From: Carboxylicivirga sediminis
GTDB taxonomy: Bacteria > Bacteroidota > Bacteroidia > Bacteroidales > Marinilabiliaceae
Length of the DNA: 51,280 nt
Assembly (NCBI RefSeq): GCF_018156225.1
Contig: NZ_JAGTAR010000038.1
Coordinates: 1-51,280 of the forward strand
Direction of reading: 5' to 3'
The translations under genes and the position numbers were made by a program. Positions 25,166 to 34,047 of the stretch are shown here, one piece after another (position 1 is the first letter of the stretch; each line of letters begins with the position of its first letter). Under the pieces are notes generated by a model. That model worked only from the letters and a program-made list of their open reading frames with translations, made no database searches and was not told the origin of the DNA.

Positions 25166-26524
25166 CTATTTTTTGTTGAGCGGTAACTCCACCCCAAAGC
25201 CTTTTTTCTTATCCTCAAATTTAAGCAGCAGGGCAAATATCAAGCCCAATAAGCTAACAGCAGCAAACATTAAAATAGTGGCTGTGTAGTCCGAAATTTC
25301 AGGATTGCCAGGATTTGTTGCATCAAGTATAGCTCCAGCTAATAGAGGAAAAACAAAAAGACCAAGGTTTTGTATCGAGTACATCAAGCCGTATGCCGTT
25401 CCAATTTTGTTTTCATCCACAAGCTTAACCATAGTTGGCCACATGGCAGCAGGCACTAAAGCATAAGCGATGCCTAGCAGTATTATTGGAATTAATGGAG
25501 GCGTATATGTTAATGCAAATAAAAGGTGGGTTATAAGAAGTGTTATTGCTCCGAAAATCATTGCACTTGCACTTTTTCCCTTTCTATCAATCAACGCTCC
25601 AAATATAGGAGTGAATATTAAAGTTCCCATTGGCAGAAACGAGGTTAGGTTACCACTTTCGATAGAGCTAAGCCCGAATTTGTCTGAAATAAAATCGGGT
25701 GCGTAATGGTTAAACGGGAAGATTGCCGAATAAAACGTTACGCATAACAATGCGATATATAAATAAGCTCTATTTTTTAATAAGTCGATAATGTCTCTAA
25801 TAGAGAAGCTATCTGTGGTTGATGCATTATTTACTGGTTGTATTTGTCGGTCAAGTTTGGCATCAAAAAGCATATATACCAGAAAAGCTAACAAGCCTAT
25901 TGAAACTAATATAGCTCCGAACCAAATTGCGCTGCTTAAGTTGGTGCCTTCGTTCGAAATGAAAGGGGATATTCTTAGGGCTGCAAATGAGCCTAAACGA
26001 CCAAAAGCTACTTTTAGACCAAAGGCTAAAGCCAAATCTTTACCATTGAACCATTTAACTAATATTTTACTAACTACAACAATTGTTGTTTCAGCGCCAA
26101 GTCCAAAGAAGAATCTTCCCAATAACATCACTTTAAGCTCTGGTGAGAATCGAGGAAGGAATGAACTCATCAGTTCGTAACCAAAACCACCGTTATTAAA
26201 GTAATCAGAAGCTCCGTAAGCTGTTAAGAAAGCTCCAATTGTCATGAAAAGCACGAAAAGAAAACCAGTTCTTCTAATTCCAATTTTATCCAGAATAATC
26301 CCGCCAATGACAGCCATTAACAAAAAAGTATTTGGCACTGAATAAAAAGATGCAAATAAACCATAATCTGTTCCTGTGAAACCAAATACAGTTCGCATAT
26401 CATCTTTTAATGTTGAAAAGGCATCGTAGAAATAGTAGTTGACTGATAGCACAAAGCCTACCAGCAGGAGAACGCCCCAGCGCATGGCGGCTGATTCGTT
26501 GAGTGCTTTTTTAATTGTATTCAT
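25166..26524 (-). CDS. Major facilitator superfamily transporter
   Basis: 452 residues with about twelve hydrophobic segments in two halves. The loop after helix 2 reads GGIILDKIGIRRTG, the MFS motif A form GxxxDxxGxRR, and FGALIDRKGKSAS is its counterpart in the second half. Substrate is unknown; the protein resembles oxalate/nitrate/sugar-phosphate-like MFS members only in general. It faces the Crp/Fnr gene tail to tail across the terminator. Confidence 0.9.
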   Translation of the reverse strand: MNTIKKALNESAAMRWGVLLLVGFVLSVNYYFYDAFSTLKDDMRTVFGFTGTDYGLFASFYSVPNTFLLMAVIGGIILDKIGIRRTGFLFVLFMTIGAFLTAYGASDYFNNGGFGYELMSSFLPRFSPELKVMLLGRFFFGLGAETTIVVVSKILVKWFNGKDLALAFGLKVAFGRLGSFAALRISPFISNEGTNLSSAIWFGAILVSIGLLAFLVYMLFDAKLDRQIQPVNNASTTDSFSIRDIIDLLKNRAYLYIALLCVTFYSAIFPFNHYAPDFISDKFGLSSIESGNLTSFLPMGTLIFTPIFGALIDRKGKSASAMIFGAITLLITHLLFALTYTPPLIPIILLGIAYALVPAAMWPTMVKLVDENKIGTAYGLMYSIQNLGLFVFPLLAGAILDATNPGNPEISDYTATILMFAAVSLLGLIFALLLKFEDKKKGFGVELPLNKK

Positions 26525-26611
26525 TGATAATGAAGTATTGATTTTGAATTGGGTGGCAAAATAGTGAATTACATTTTTTTATTGTCTGATATTTGATAAG
26601 ATACCCTTATT

Positions 26612-27673
26612 TTAGATGAGCATATCTCTAAATCGTTCAAACTCATGCTCGAAATTGGGCGTGAAAATCCCTTTACCCAATTGCTTGTTGATTTCATCAA
26701 TCGACCAGAAGCGCACCTCATCTACTTCTTGCTCATCAAATCTGAATGGGCCTTTGTGAGCAGTTTTAAATACAAAAACCATTTCTTTTTCAATGGGGCT
26801 CTCCCAAATGTAGCGGGTGATGGCCTGTGCTTTAAAATTCTCCAGTCCTATTTCTTCAAGGGTTTCTCGTTGAAGTGCCAGTTCAATGCTTTCGCCAGTT
26901 GATACATGCCCGCCTACGGCAGTATCCCATTTGCCTGGCTGAACCAGTTTGTGTGCTGGCCGCTTTTGTAATAGTATCTGCTGATTATAAACGACGTGCA
27001 GGTGAACAACAGGGTGCAGCAGAAAGGATTGTTTATGCACATGCGAACGGGGAGCCGAACCAATGATTTGGCCATCTTCACTAATAAGAGGTAGCCATTC
27101 ATCCTGTTTTAGCTGTTTGCTTTCTCTTTTTTTCTGCCACCATTCGAAGGCCAAAAAGATGCCTGCTACTACTATGAAACCGGCACTTGCCAGGAACTTC
27201 CACAGGCGTGTGTCATCTAGAAAGGAAGCCGCTATAGTTGCCAGCGAATAGACCAACAGTAGCCAAAAGATACGTTTCATGCTTTGCTGCATTAACCACA
27301 CCTGATAGGGATTGATGGTTACCTTTTTCATATAGCGCTGGCTCATTTGCAGCATCAGGTTCTGTTTGGTGAAAACAGAGAAGCCTACCAGGCCTGTCAT
27401 AATTAAACTGATAATGCCTGGTTTGAGCATAAAAAAGAGTTCATTGTCCAGCAGAATAGAGACAAGGCCCAAGGCAATAATTAGTCCCACATCAACCAAT
27501 ATAAAGCGTTCAAGTTTTTTACTTTTTGTATACTCAATAAGTAATTCTGAGATTCCGATTATAATGGCCACGATTAAGCCATAAATGGTTCCCCAGATTT
27601 CATCAACAATAATGAAGACGATAATAGGTAGGAAGCCGGGTAGGAGCTGTTTGAGAAGTTGTGCTTTATTCAT
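26612..27673 (-). CDS. Membrane domain fused to Nudix hydrolase
   Basis: 353 residues. Residues 1-185 have about five hydrophobic segments and look like septation protein A/DUF3159-type membrane proteins (LLPGFLPIIVFIIVDEIWG). Residues 200-353 form a Nudix domain; GHVSTGESIELALQRETLEEIGL matches the Nudix box, with PGKWDTAVGG before it as in the isopentenyl-diphosphate isomerase and YfcD group. A Nudix enzyme tethered to the membrane in this way would hydrolyse a nucleotide or polyprenyl diphosphate at the membrane; that is inference. It faces the sugar-1-phosphate transferase divergently. The single ATG start heads a hydrophobic stretch. Confidence 0.85.
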   Translation of the reverse strand: MNKAQLLKQLLPGFLPIIVFIIVDEIWGTIYGLIVAIIIGISELLIEYTKSKKLERFILVDVGLIIALGLVSILLDNELFFMLKPGIISLIMTGLVGFSVFTKQNLMLQMSQRYMKKVTINPYQVWLMQQSMKRIFWLLLVYSLATIAASFLDDTRLWKFLASAGFIVVAGIFLAFEWWQKKRESKQLKQDEWLPLISEDGQIIGSAPRSHVHKQSFLLHPVVHLHVVYNQQILLQKRPAHKLVQPGKWDTAVGGHVSTGESIELALQRETLEEIGLENFKAQAITRYIWESPIEKEMVFVFKTAHKGPFRFDEQEVDEVRFWSIDEINKQLGKGIFTPNFEHEFERFRDMLI

Positions 27674-27776
27674 AATTACATTGACCTGAGCTGCGAAGAT
27701 AACAAACGCAATGCTAATACCGATTGATATGTACTAGTGTATTCATAGAACTCGTTCGCTTGGATAATTGTGATTA

Positions 27777-27810
27777 TCTGGCCCAGCTATCGACCTTTTT
27801 ATTACTTTTG
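27777..27810 (+). promoter_or_regulatory. Promoter of the sugar-1-phosphate transferase gene
   Basis: TACTTTTG (27803-27810) fits TAnnTTTG exactly; TCTG (27777-27780), one mismatch from TTTG, lies 22 bases upstream. The implied transcription start is near 27817, about 20 bases before the ATG at 27838, which argues for that start over the TTG-extended frame. Confidence 0.55.
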
Positions 27811-27837
27811 TGTACTGATTTTACTGAAACATTATTT

Positions 27838-28947
27838 ATGAACGGTTACACAATTCAGTTACTGATCCCATTTGCCTCCTTTTTATCTTTTATGATGGTG
27901 TTTTTATCAATACCAACCATACTTAGGGTGGCGCATTCAAAAAACTTGTTTGATGAACCTAATAAACGCAGTGTTCATCGTATGCGGATTCCTACGCTGG
28001 GCGGATTGGCCATTTTTATTGGTTTCCTGTTTACATATTCGTTGTTTGTCGATTGGTTTCAGTTTATTGAAATTCCATTTCTGATACCGGCTCTACTTAT
28101 AATTTTTGGCATAGGTATAAAAGATGATATATTAGTGACGGCACCAATGGTTAAGTTGGCTGGTCAGCTCATTGCTGTTATAATTGTTGTGGGTTTGGGT
28201 GGTCTGCAAATCACCGATTTTCACGGATTCTTTGGCCTTCATCCTGATCCTTTCTGGGGTACGGTGCTCACGATAGTGGGAATGGTATTTATCATCAATG
28301 GCTTTAACCTGATTGATGGTATCGATGGTTTGGCCGCTATCACTGGTATTATTACATCTTTGTCCTTCTCTGTTTGGTACTTTATTAATGAAGATTACCA
28401 CATACCTACACTTGTGGCAGCATTGGTGGGAGGATTATTGGCTTTTGCCTACTACAACATCTTCTCAAAGCGCCAGAAGATATTTATGGGTGATACCGGT
28501 TCATTGATTTTGGGTTTTCTGATTGCTGTAGTAGCAGTGCATTTTAGCGAGTTTAATCGCCCTGACAATCAGTACAAACTGTTGCACACAATGAATAGTG
28601 CACCAGCTGTTGCCATAGCCATTCTGATAGTTCCTATTATTGATACCTTGAGGGTGTTTATGTTGCGAGTAGCGCAGGGGAATTCACCCTTTGCAGCAGA
28701 CAAAAATCACATTCACCACCGCATGCTGGCTCTCGGTTTTTCACATCTGCAAATCAGTTTAATTATCGGCTCTATTAACATTGCATTTGTGATACTGGCC
28801 TTTTCGTTGCGTAACTGGGGTATGCTAAGGCTAAGTATTCTGATTTTATCTTTAGGCTTTGCTGTGGCTTACATTCCTTCAATAGTACTTTACTATAAGC
28901 GACGTCATTTCATCAGGCGCCTAAATCAGATGAAAAACAAAAAGTAA
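27838..28947 (+). CDS. Polyprenyl-phosphate sugar-1-phosphate transferase (MraY/WecA family)
   Basis: 369 residues from the ATG at 27838 (the frame extends to a TTG at 27724). About ten transmembrane helices. Catalytic and Mg-binding motifs: IKDDILVTAPMVKLAGQ, NGFNLIDGIDGLAA, FMGDTGSLILGF and KNHIHHRMLALG. The absence of MraY-specific context and the HIHHR motif favour a WecA-like enzyme that adds GlcNAc-1-phosphate or a related sugar to undecaprenyl phosphate, at the first step of surface polysaccharide synthesis. No glycosyltransferase cluster is next to it. Confidence 0.92.
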   Translation: MNGYTIQLLIPFASFLSFMMVFLSIPTILRVAHSKNLFDEPNKRSVHRMRIPTLGGLAIFIGFLFTYSLFVDWFQFIEIPFLIPALLIIFGIGIKDDILVTAPMVKLAGQLIAVIIVVGLGGLQITDFHGFFGLHPDPFWGTVLTIVGMVFIINGFNLIDGIDGLAAITGIITSLSFSVWYFINEDYHIPTLVAALVGGLLAFAYYNIFSKRQKIFMGDTGSLILGFLIAVVAVHFSEFNRPDNQYKLLHTMNSAPAVAIAILIVPIIDTLRVFMLRVAQGNSPFAADKNHIHHRMLALGFSHLQISLIIGSINIAFVILAFSLRNWGMLRLSILILSLGFAVAYIPSIVLYYKRRHFIRRLNQMKNKK

Positions 28948-29196
28948 TAGCTGATAATTACTGCTTGTTTGGGCATGAATTTAATATGTGTAAATCGGGC
29001 TGTGTATTTAAACAACTATTGCCGTTTTATGTTATATGTGTTAAGCAACTTGAAGCAATGAAGACGGTTACAGTGCGGTTCTTGGTGCTTAAATTATTTT
29101 CTTAAAGAACATTAACTAAAGAATAAGCTGGTTAATAATCCTGATAATTGATAGTGTTAATTAGCTTTTTCTTATACACCACTTGAAAAGATAATT

Positions 29197-30651
29197 ATGG
29201 AAACATTAGCTGATATAGGCCTGATTGGTTTGGCCGTAATGGGCGAAAATCTGGTACTCAACATGGAAAGTAAAGGGTATCGGGTGGCAGTTTACAACCG
29301 TTCAACCGATAAAGTGGATAACTTTATCAATGGTAGAGGTAAGGATAAAAATATTGTGGGGACCCATTCGATGGAAGAGTTGGTAGCATCAATCGACCGC
29401 CCACGGAAAATAATGATGATGATTAAAGCCGGGACTGCAGTTGATGCAACTATTGATGCTCTTCTGCCTTTGCTGGAACCCGGTGACATTATTATTGATG
29501 GCGGTAATACCCATTATCCCGATACCGACCGACGAGTTAAGTACGTTGAGAGCAAAGGAGTTTATTATATTGGAGCTGGTGTTTCCGGAGGTGAAGAAGG
29601 AGCTTTGTTAGGTCCTTCAATCATGCCCGGAGGTTCAAAAGCTGCCTGGCCATCAGTTAAGCCGGTATTTCAATCTATCGCCGCCAAAGTAGAGGATGGT
29701 TCTCCTTGTTGCGATTGGGTAGGTGAAAATGGAGCCGGTCACTTTGTGAAGATGGTGCATAATGGCATTGAATATGGCGATATGCAGTTGATTACGGAAG
29801 CCTATCATATCATGAAAGATTTATTGGGCTTATCAGCTGATGAGATGCATGAGGTATTCAAAGAGTGGAATGAGCAGGAGCTGGACTCGTACCTGATTGA
29901 AATTACCCGGGATATTATGGCCTACAAAGATGAAGACGGCGAACCTTTGGTTGAAAAGATCCTGGACAAAGCTGGTCAAAAAGGAACCGGTAAATGGACG
30001 GGTATTACAGCGCTTGATTTGGGTGTGCCGCTAACCTTGATTGGAGAAGCTGTATTTTCTCGTTGTTTATCTTCAATAAAAGACGAACGAGTGGAGGCAT
30101 CTCAAATCTTAACCGGACCAAAAACTGTATTTGAAGGTGATAAAAAAGCATTTATTGCAGCTATTAAAGATGCCTTGTATGCCTCGAAAATTGTGTCTTA
30201 TGCACAAGGGTATGCTTTGATGCATGCCGCTGCGCAAGAGTACGGGTGGAACCTGAATTATGGCGGTATTGCCCTAATGTGGCGTGGTGGTTGTATCATC
30301 AGATCGGCATTCCTGGGAAAGATAAAAGAGGCCTTTGATCAGCAGCCTGGGTTAACTAACTTATTGCTCGATCCATATTTTAAAGCAGCGATTGATAAGG
30401 CACAAACTGGCTGGCGCAAGGTGGTAGCAACAGCTGTAATGAATGGTATTCCAACGCCTGCTTTTGCAACAGCCCTGAGCTATTATGATGGTTACCGTTC
30501 GGCCAATTTGCCGGCCAACCTGCTTCAGGCCCAACGCGATTACTTTGGAGCTCATACCTATGAGCGTATCGATAAGCCAAGAGGTGAATTTTTTCACACT
30601 AACTGGACCGGCCGAGGTGGAGATACGGCCAGTACAACTTACAATGTTTAA
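29197..30651 (+). CDS. 6-phosphogluconate dehydrogenase (decarboxylating)
   Basis: 484 residues; oxidises 6-phosphogluconate to ribulose 5-phosphate with NADP in the pentose-phosphate pathway. The cofactor motif is GLIGLAVMGENLVLN, with NRST after strand 2. GVSGGEEGALLGPSIMPGG and GHFVKMVHNGIEYGDMQ (catalytic Lys and Asn) are canonical. The C-terminal tail FHTNWTGRGG is typical. No zwf or cytoplasmic pgl is adjacent. The gene has its own terminator. Confidence 0.97.
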   Translation: METLADIGLIGLAVMGENLVLNMESKGYRVAVYNRSTDKVDNFINGRGKDKNIVGTHSMEELVASIDRPRKIMMMIKAGTAVDATIDALLPLLEPGDIIIDGGNTHYPDTDRRVKYVESKGVYYIGAGVSGGEEGALLGPSIMPGGSKAAWPSVKPVFQSIAAKVEDGSPCCDWVGENGAGHFVKMVHNGIEYGDMQLITEAYHIMKDLLGLSADEMHEVFKEWNEQELDSYLIEITRDIMAYKDEDGEPLVEKILDKAGQKGTGKWTGITALDLGVPLTLIGEAVFSRCLSSIKDERVEASQILTGPKTVFEGDKKAFIAAIKDALYASKIVSYAQGYALMHAAAQEYGWNLNYGGIALMWRGGCIIRSAFLGKIKEAFDQQPGLTNLLLDPYFKAAIDKAQTGWRKVVATAVMNGIPTPAFATALSYYDGYRSANLPANLLQAQRDYFGAHTYERIDKPRGEFFHTNWTGRGGDTASTTYNV

Positions 30652-30674
30652 ATAGCCTGTAATAATATTGAAAT

Positions 30675-30706
30675 AGCCCGATCAAATAGTTGAATCGGGC
30701 TGTTTT
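30675..30706 (+). terminator. Intrinsic terminator after gnd
   Basis: AGCCCGAT and ATCGGGCT form a perfect 8-bp stem with an 11-nt loop, followed by GTTTT. Confidence 0.75.
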
Positions 30707-30830
30707 GTAATTTAGAGGTTTTCAATACACCTGATGTGCGAGATAATACTGCAGGAATTTTTAGTTGCAACATCTTGCAGGCAGCTTCCTCAGATTATGA
30801 CCTAACATTTAGGTGCACTTAACTTATTCA

Positions 30831-31310
30831 TTAGTTCTTTTGAACCTCGGGCCATATAGGCGCTTCTGCTTCGTCGTCCCAATAAGGCCCCCACTGGATC
30901 TCAGTTAAAATATCGTGGTCGAAGAACAGATTGAGGCTAAAATCAGAGTTCGAGGCCAGGCTTTGGTTGGGAATTACATCTGTTGATAAATCCTCTAGTT
31001 CAAAGTCGCCCAGATTGAAAACCTCCATCTGTTCCATTACTTCACCCTGACTAAGACCAATCAGGTCGATGCCTTCGAAAAGAACTTCCGGTGAGGCGGT
31101 TGTGATGGATGTCAAGCGCCAGTTACAGTCTTCTTCAAACGACAAGGATAGGTGATGATCATCATAGTGCCAGGCTTCCATGGCTCCTGAATTATTGTCG
31201 CCATCCATTGGTTCTACTTCGCTGGGTTCACCGAGTAGCTGAATGACTTCTGGTCGGCTTAAGCCAAATGTAATATTGTCCAGCCCTTGTCCTAAGGTGA
31301 TCTCTTTCAT
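30831..31310 (-). CDS. Acidic hypothetical protein
   Basis: 159 residues from the ATG at 31310; the frame opens upstream at a GTG but that would overlap the arfB end. Very acidic, with no signal peptide or membrane segment. The N-terminal block ITFGLSRPEVIQLLGEPSEV has the form of the helix-turn-strand unit of OmlA/SmpA-like (BLIP-like) folds, and a central beta-rich part follows. I do not recognise the family. It lies 41 bases after arfB on the same strand, so a shared transcript is likely. Confidence 0.7.
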   Translation of the reverse strand: MKEITLGQGLDNITFGLSRPEVIQLLGEPSEVEPMDGDNNSGAMEAWHYDDHHLSLSFEEDCNWRLTSITTASPEVLFEGIDLIGLSQGEVMEQMEVFNLGDFELEDLSTDVIPNQSLASNSDFSLNLFFDHDILTEIQWGPYWDDEAEAPIWPEVQKN

Positions 31311-31351
31311 TGTGTTGTGTTTAAATGTATTTCTGCAAAAGTAGCTATTTG

Positions 31352-31762
31352 TCACATGTCTTTGAGCCGTCTGGTAGCTTTTTTTAATGCTTGTTGCTTT
31401 TTTGTCTTGAGCCTTCTTTCAATCGATGCTTTGGTAGGTTTTGTTCTCAGGCGCTTTTTTGCTGGCTTAAGGGCATCAGATAGCAGGTTGTAAAACTGCT
31501 CAATTGCTGCTGCTTTGTTATGTATTTGCGAACGACTCTCCTGGTTGCTGATAATTAGCTCATTATCGGAAGTCAATTTGTTATTTAGTTTTCTTAGTAA
31601 TACCTGCTTTTCATTATCAGACAGCAAGACGGAGGCTTCAATGCTAAAGCGTAGAATAACCTTTGTATTTACTTTATTAACATTTTGCCCGCCTGGACCA
31701 CTACTTCTGGTTGCATGAAAAGTTAATTCAGGCAGAAAATCTCGCTCCCTAATTGTTTTCAT
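31352..31762 (-). CDS. Alternative ribosome-rescue factor ArfB (YaeJ-type)
   Basis: 136 residues. Contains the GGQ motif in SSGPGGQNVNKVNTKV, which places a catalytic loop in the peptidyl-transferase centre, and a basic C-terminal tail (KTKKQQALKKATRRLK) that inserts into the empty mRNA channel. Lacks the codon-recognition domain of RF1/RF2. It releases nascent chains from ribosomes stalled without a stop codon. Complete at both ends and of normal family length. Confidence 0.95.
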   Translation of the reverse strand: MKTIRERDFLPELTFHATRSSGPGGQNVNKVNTKVILRFSIEASVLLSDNEKQVLLRKLNNKLTSDNELIISNQESRSQIHNKAAAIEQFYNLLSDALKPAKKRLRTKPTKASIERRLKTKKQQALKKATRRLKDM

Positions 31763-31844
31763 CGCATAAAATATTGCATAAAGATATTCATTATGAAATC
31801 AGAATGCCGTAATTTGGTTTATTTTGCAGACTCATTCAAATTTT

Positions 31845-33200
31845 ATGAAACAATTATTCATAACCCTATATTTCACACTTCTGTTGATTGGTTTATCTGC
31901 ACAGGAATATACCGGTGTGCATAATAGCCCTTATTTGCCGTTTGTTGGCATTGTTCATCAACCGGCCGATTTAACACGCCATCCGGCAAAGTGGAATATT
32001 AACCTGTTATCTACCAATGTAGGGTTACTACATAATCAGAATTTTGCCTCCCAGGACATTTGGGATGTGCTTGGAAAGGTTGGCTTTGGTGATTTAAAAT
32101 TCTTTTTGGCTTCAGAAGAATCATTGTTGTATGTAAAAGGTCATATGATGGTGCCTTCTATCACTTATAAGCTGAATGATAAACATTCATTTGGTGTTAC
32201 CGTAAGTGTGCGTGCCGATGGTATTTATAACTCGTCTAATGATGATTTTATCAATATATTCAAAGGCATCCATAATCCTGAAGGCTTAAAGGATATTAAA
32301 GACGAGTATTTTCGTTCACTCCTTAATAGTTGGGTTGAATATGGATTTGTATGGTCATCAACTTTGGTAAAGGATGAAAACAGATGGCTAAGCGGTGGTC
32401 TGGTGTTTAAGGTACTGCAGGGGTCTGGTGCCGGATATCTTGAAATGGATGGAATTGATGTCATGTTTGACAAGGAACATATTGCTTACTTTAACATGGA
32501 CATGTCATATGGTTTTAATGAAAGTCTTAGCAAAACAGTTGATGGTGGTGATATTGTTGAGCAATCTGGTGATTTGGGATTTGGTTTGGATTTAGGTGTG
32601 AGTTACTCTTATTTACCCGAACATCTTGTTGGTGTGAAGGGAATCCCTTATCGATATAAATTAGGTTTAGTGGTGGCTGATATTGGTCAGATTCATCATC
32701 GGGACATTAAAGATCAGGCTTCGTATAATGTTAAAATGGAGGATGTGCCTTATAGCCGATTTAGTGGAATAACAACTATTGAGGCGCTTAAGGATTCGAT
32801 TGAAAAATCGATAGATGTAGAAGAAAGACTTGGTGGTAGTTTTAGGACTAATCTGCCCCTTACAGTGAGGGCTGATGCAGACTATTGTATAGCTCCTAAC
32901 TGGTTTGTTAGTGGCAATTTAGTTTTGAAGCCCAACTACTATAATTCATTGGTTAATATTGTATCAAAAACAGCATGGCGCGGCAATATAACCGGTCGCT
33001 ATGAGTCGCCTAAATGGGGTGTTTATCTGCCAGTTACTTATTCAAATATATTAAAATGGGATATCGGTCTGTCTGCCAGGTATCGGAATTTTTTCGTTGG
33101 TTCGTCAACGGTTATTGGCAACCTGCTTAATATTGCCGACAAGCAGACGCTCATATATATAGGGGTGTCAATCCCAATTGGTTCAATGGCTAGTAATTAA
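31845..33200 (+). CDS. DUF5723-like outer-membrane/porin-like protein
   Basis: 451 residues from the ATG at 31845; a TTG start 21 bases upstream is less likely as the signal peptide (MKQLFITLYFTLLLIGLSAQ) begins at the ATG. The mature protein alternates hydrophobic and polar residues with many aromatic girdle residues, like a beta barrel. The opening NSPYLPFVGIVHQPADLTRHPAKWNIN resembles DUF5723 proteins of Bacteroidota, which are surface or secreted of unknown role. The last 18 bases overlap the end of the convergent phosphatase gene. Confidence 0.7.
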   Translation: MKQLFITLYFTLLLIGLSAQEYTGVHNSPYLPFVGIVHQPADLTRHPAKWNINLLSTNVGLLHNQNFASQDIWDVLGKVGFGDLKFFLASEESLLYVKGHMMVPSITYKLNDKHSFGVTVSVRADGIYNSSNDDFINIFKGIHNPEGLKDIKDEYFRSLLNSWVEYGFVWSSTLVKDENRWLSGGLVFKVLQGSGAGYLEMDGIDVMFDKEHIAYFNMDMSYGFNESLSKTVDGGDIVEQSGDLGFGLDLGVSYSYLPEHLVGVKGIPYRYKLGLVVADIGQIHHRDIKDQASYNVKMEDVPYSRFSGITTIEALKDSIEKSIDVEERLGGSFRTNLPLTVRADADYCIAPNWFVSGNLVLKPNYYNSLVNIVSKTAWRGNITGRYESPKWGVYLPVTYSNILKWDIGLSARYRNFFVGSSTVIGNLLNIADKQTLIYIGVSIPIGSMASN

Positions 33201-34046
33201 GTTTTGGATGTCAAGTGCTAATTGCCGGCTGGAGCAATAGCATATCCCTTTATGATTCATAAAAGTGGAATCGGTTCGGTTGAGGTCTAGATCTTCCTTG
33301 TTGAAGCTGGCAGCATATGCGCCTATTTCATTAAAGATACAGGCCGATGCGGCATAATCCCACAAGCTGCCTCCTCCATCTTCTTTTTTGGGGAATTTAA
33401 AATAAGCTGCAAGTGAATTCTCCAGTACCCACATAGCATTCATAGCAGCTCCGCCATGGCAGATGATGTTTAGTTTATGATGACTAAACTGCCTAAGTTT
33501 ACTGATAATCGTATTGTATGCTTTGTACTTTTTAAAACTGCGATCGCAAACTAGTGTTAATGACTCAGATGGGTGACTGATTGCCCATGGCTGCTGATTT
33601 TTATAGGCACCTTGTCCTTTTATGGCATGGTAAAGCGTTGAATCAACCGGATTGTAGATCACTCCAATATGAGGAATACCCAGCTTGTCAACCAATGCAA
33701 TGGAAACTGCATAACCATCGGTTTGCTCAATAAACGGCAGCGTACCATCCAATGGGTCGATGCACCAGAAATAGTCCTTCTCAAAGCGGCTGCCGTCATC
33801 AGCTGTTTCTTCGCTAAGCAGTGCCAGATCATATTTTTCAATGGATGGCTGTAAGGCTTTCAGAATGATTTGTTCACTTGCCAAATCAACTTCTGTAAAT
33901 ACCTGTGATGCTAAACTATCACCACCTTCTTTCTTATGAATAGCTAACTTTTCCAGGCTACGTCGTTTAATCAGCTCACCGGCTTGTGTGGCAGCCTGTA
34001 TGGCGCAAGAGCCTAATTCGTTTAATTGCAGGGGGGATAATAACAT
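33183..34046 (-). CDS. Inositol-monophosphatase-family phosphatase
   Basis: 287 residues with the family metal-binding motifs: a Glu in LLSEETADDG, CIDPLDGTLPFI (DPLDGT) and the later SLWDYAA. Members act on inositol monophosphate, 3'-phosphoadenosine 5'-phosphate (CysQ) or fructose 1,6-bisphosphate; residues around the motifs do not single one out. It starts 1 base from the end of the kinase gene before it, in a clear operon with the kinase and the fused ligase. Confidence 0.85.
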   Translation of the reverse strand: MLLSPLQLNELGSCAIQAATQAGELIKRRSLEKLAIHKKEGGDSLASQVFTEVDLASEQIILKALQPSIEKYDLALLSEETADDGSRFEKDYFWCIDPLDGTLPFIEQTDGYAVSIALVDKLGIPHIGVIYNPVDSTLYHAIKGQGAYKNQQPWAISHPSESLTLVCDRSFKKYKAYNTIISKLRQFSHHKLNIICHGGAAMNAMWVLENSLAAYFKFPKKEDGGGSLWDYAASACIFNEIGAYAASFNKEDLDLNRTDSTFMNHKGICYCSSRQLALDIQNLITSH

Positions 34047-34047
34047 C

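Noticed and set aside
27724-27837. TTG-extended start of the sugar-1-phosphate transferase
   Set aside because: An exact -7 box lies inside the extension and the family N-terminus begins at the ATG at 27838.
7101-29197. Lactonase lipoprotein and gnd as parts of one oxidative pentose-phosphate pathway
   Set aside because: The lactonase has a lipobox and so is extracytoplasmic, and the genes are about 21 kb apart with no zwf.
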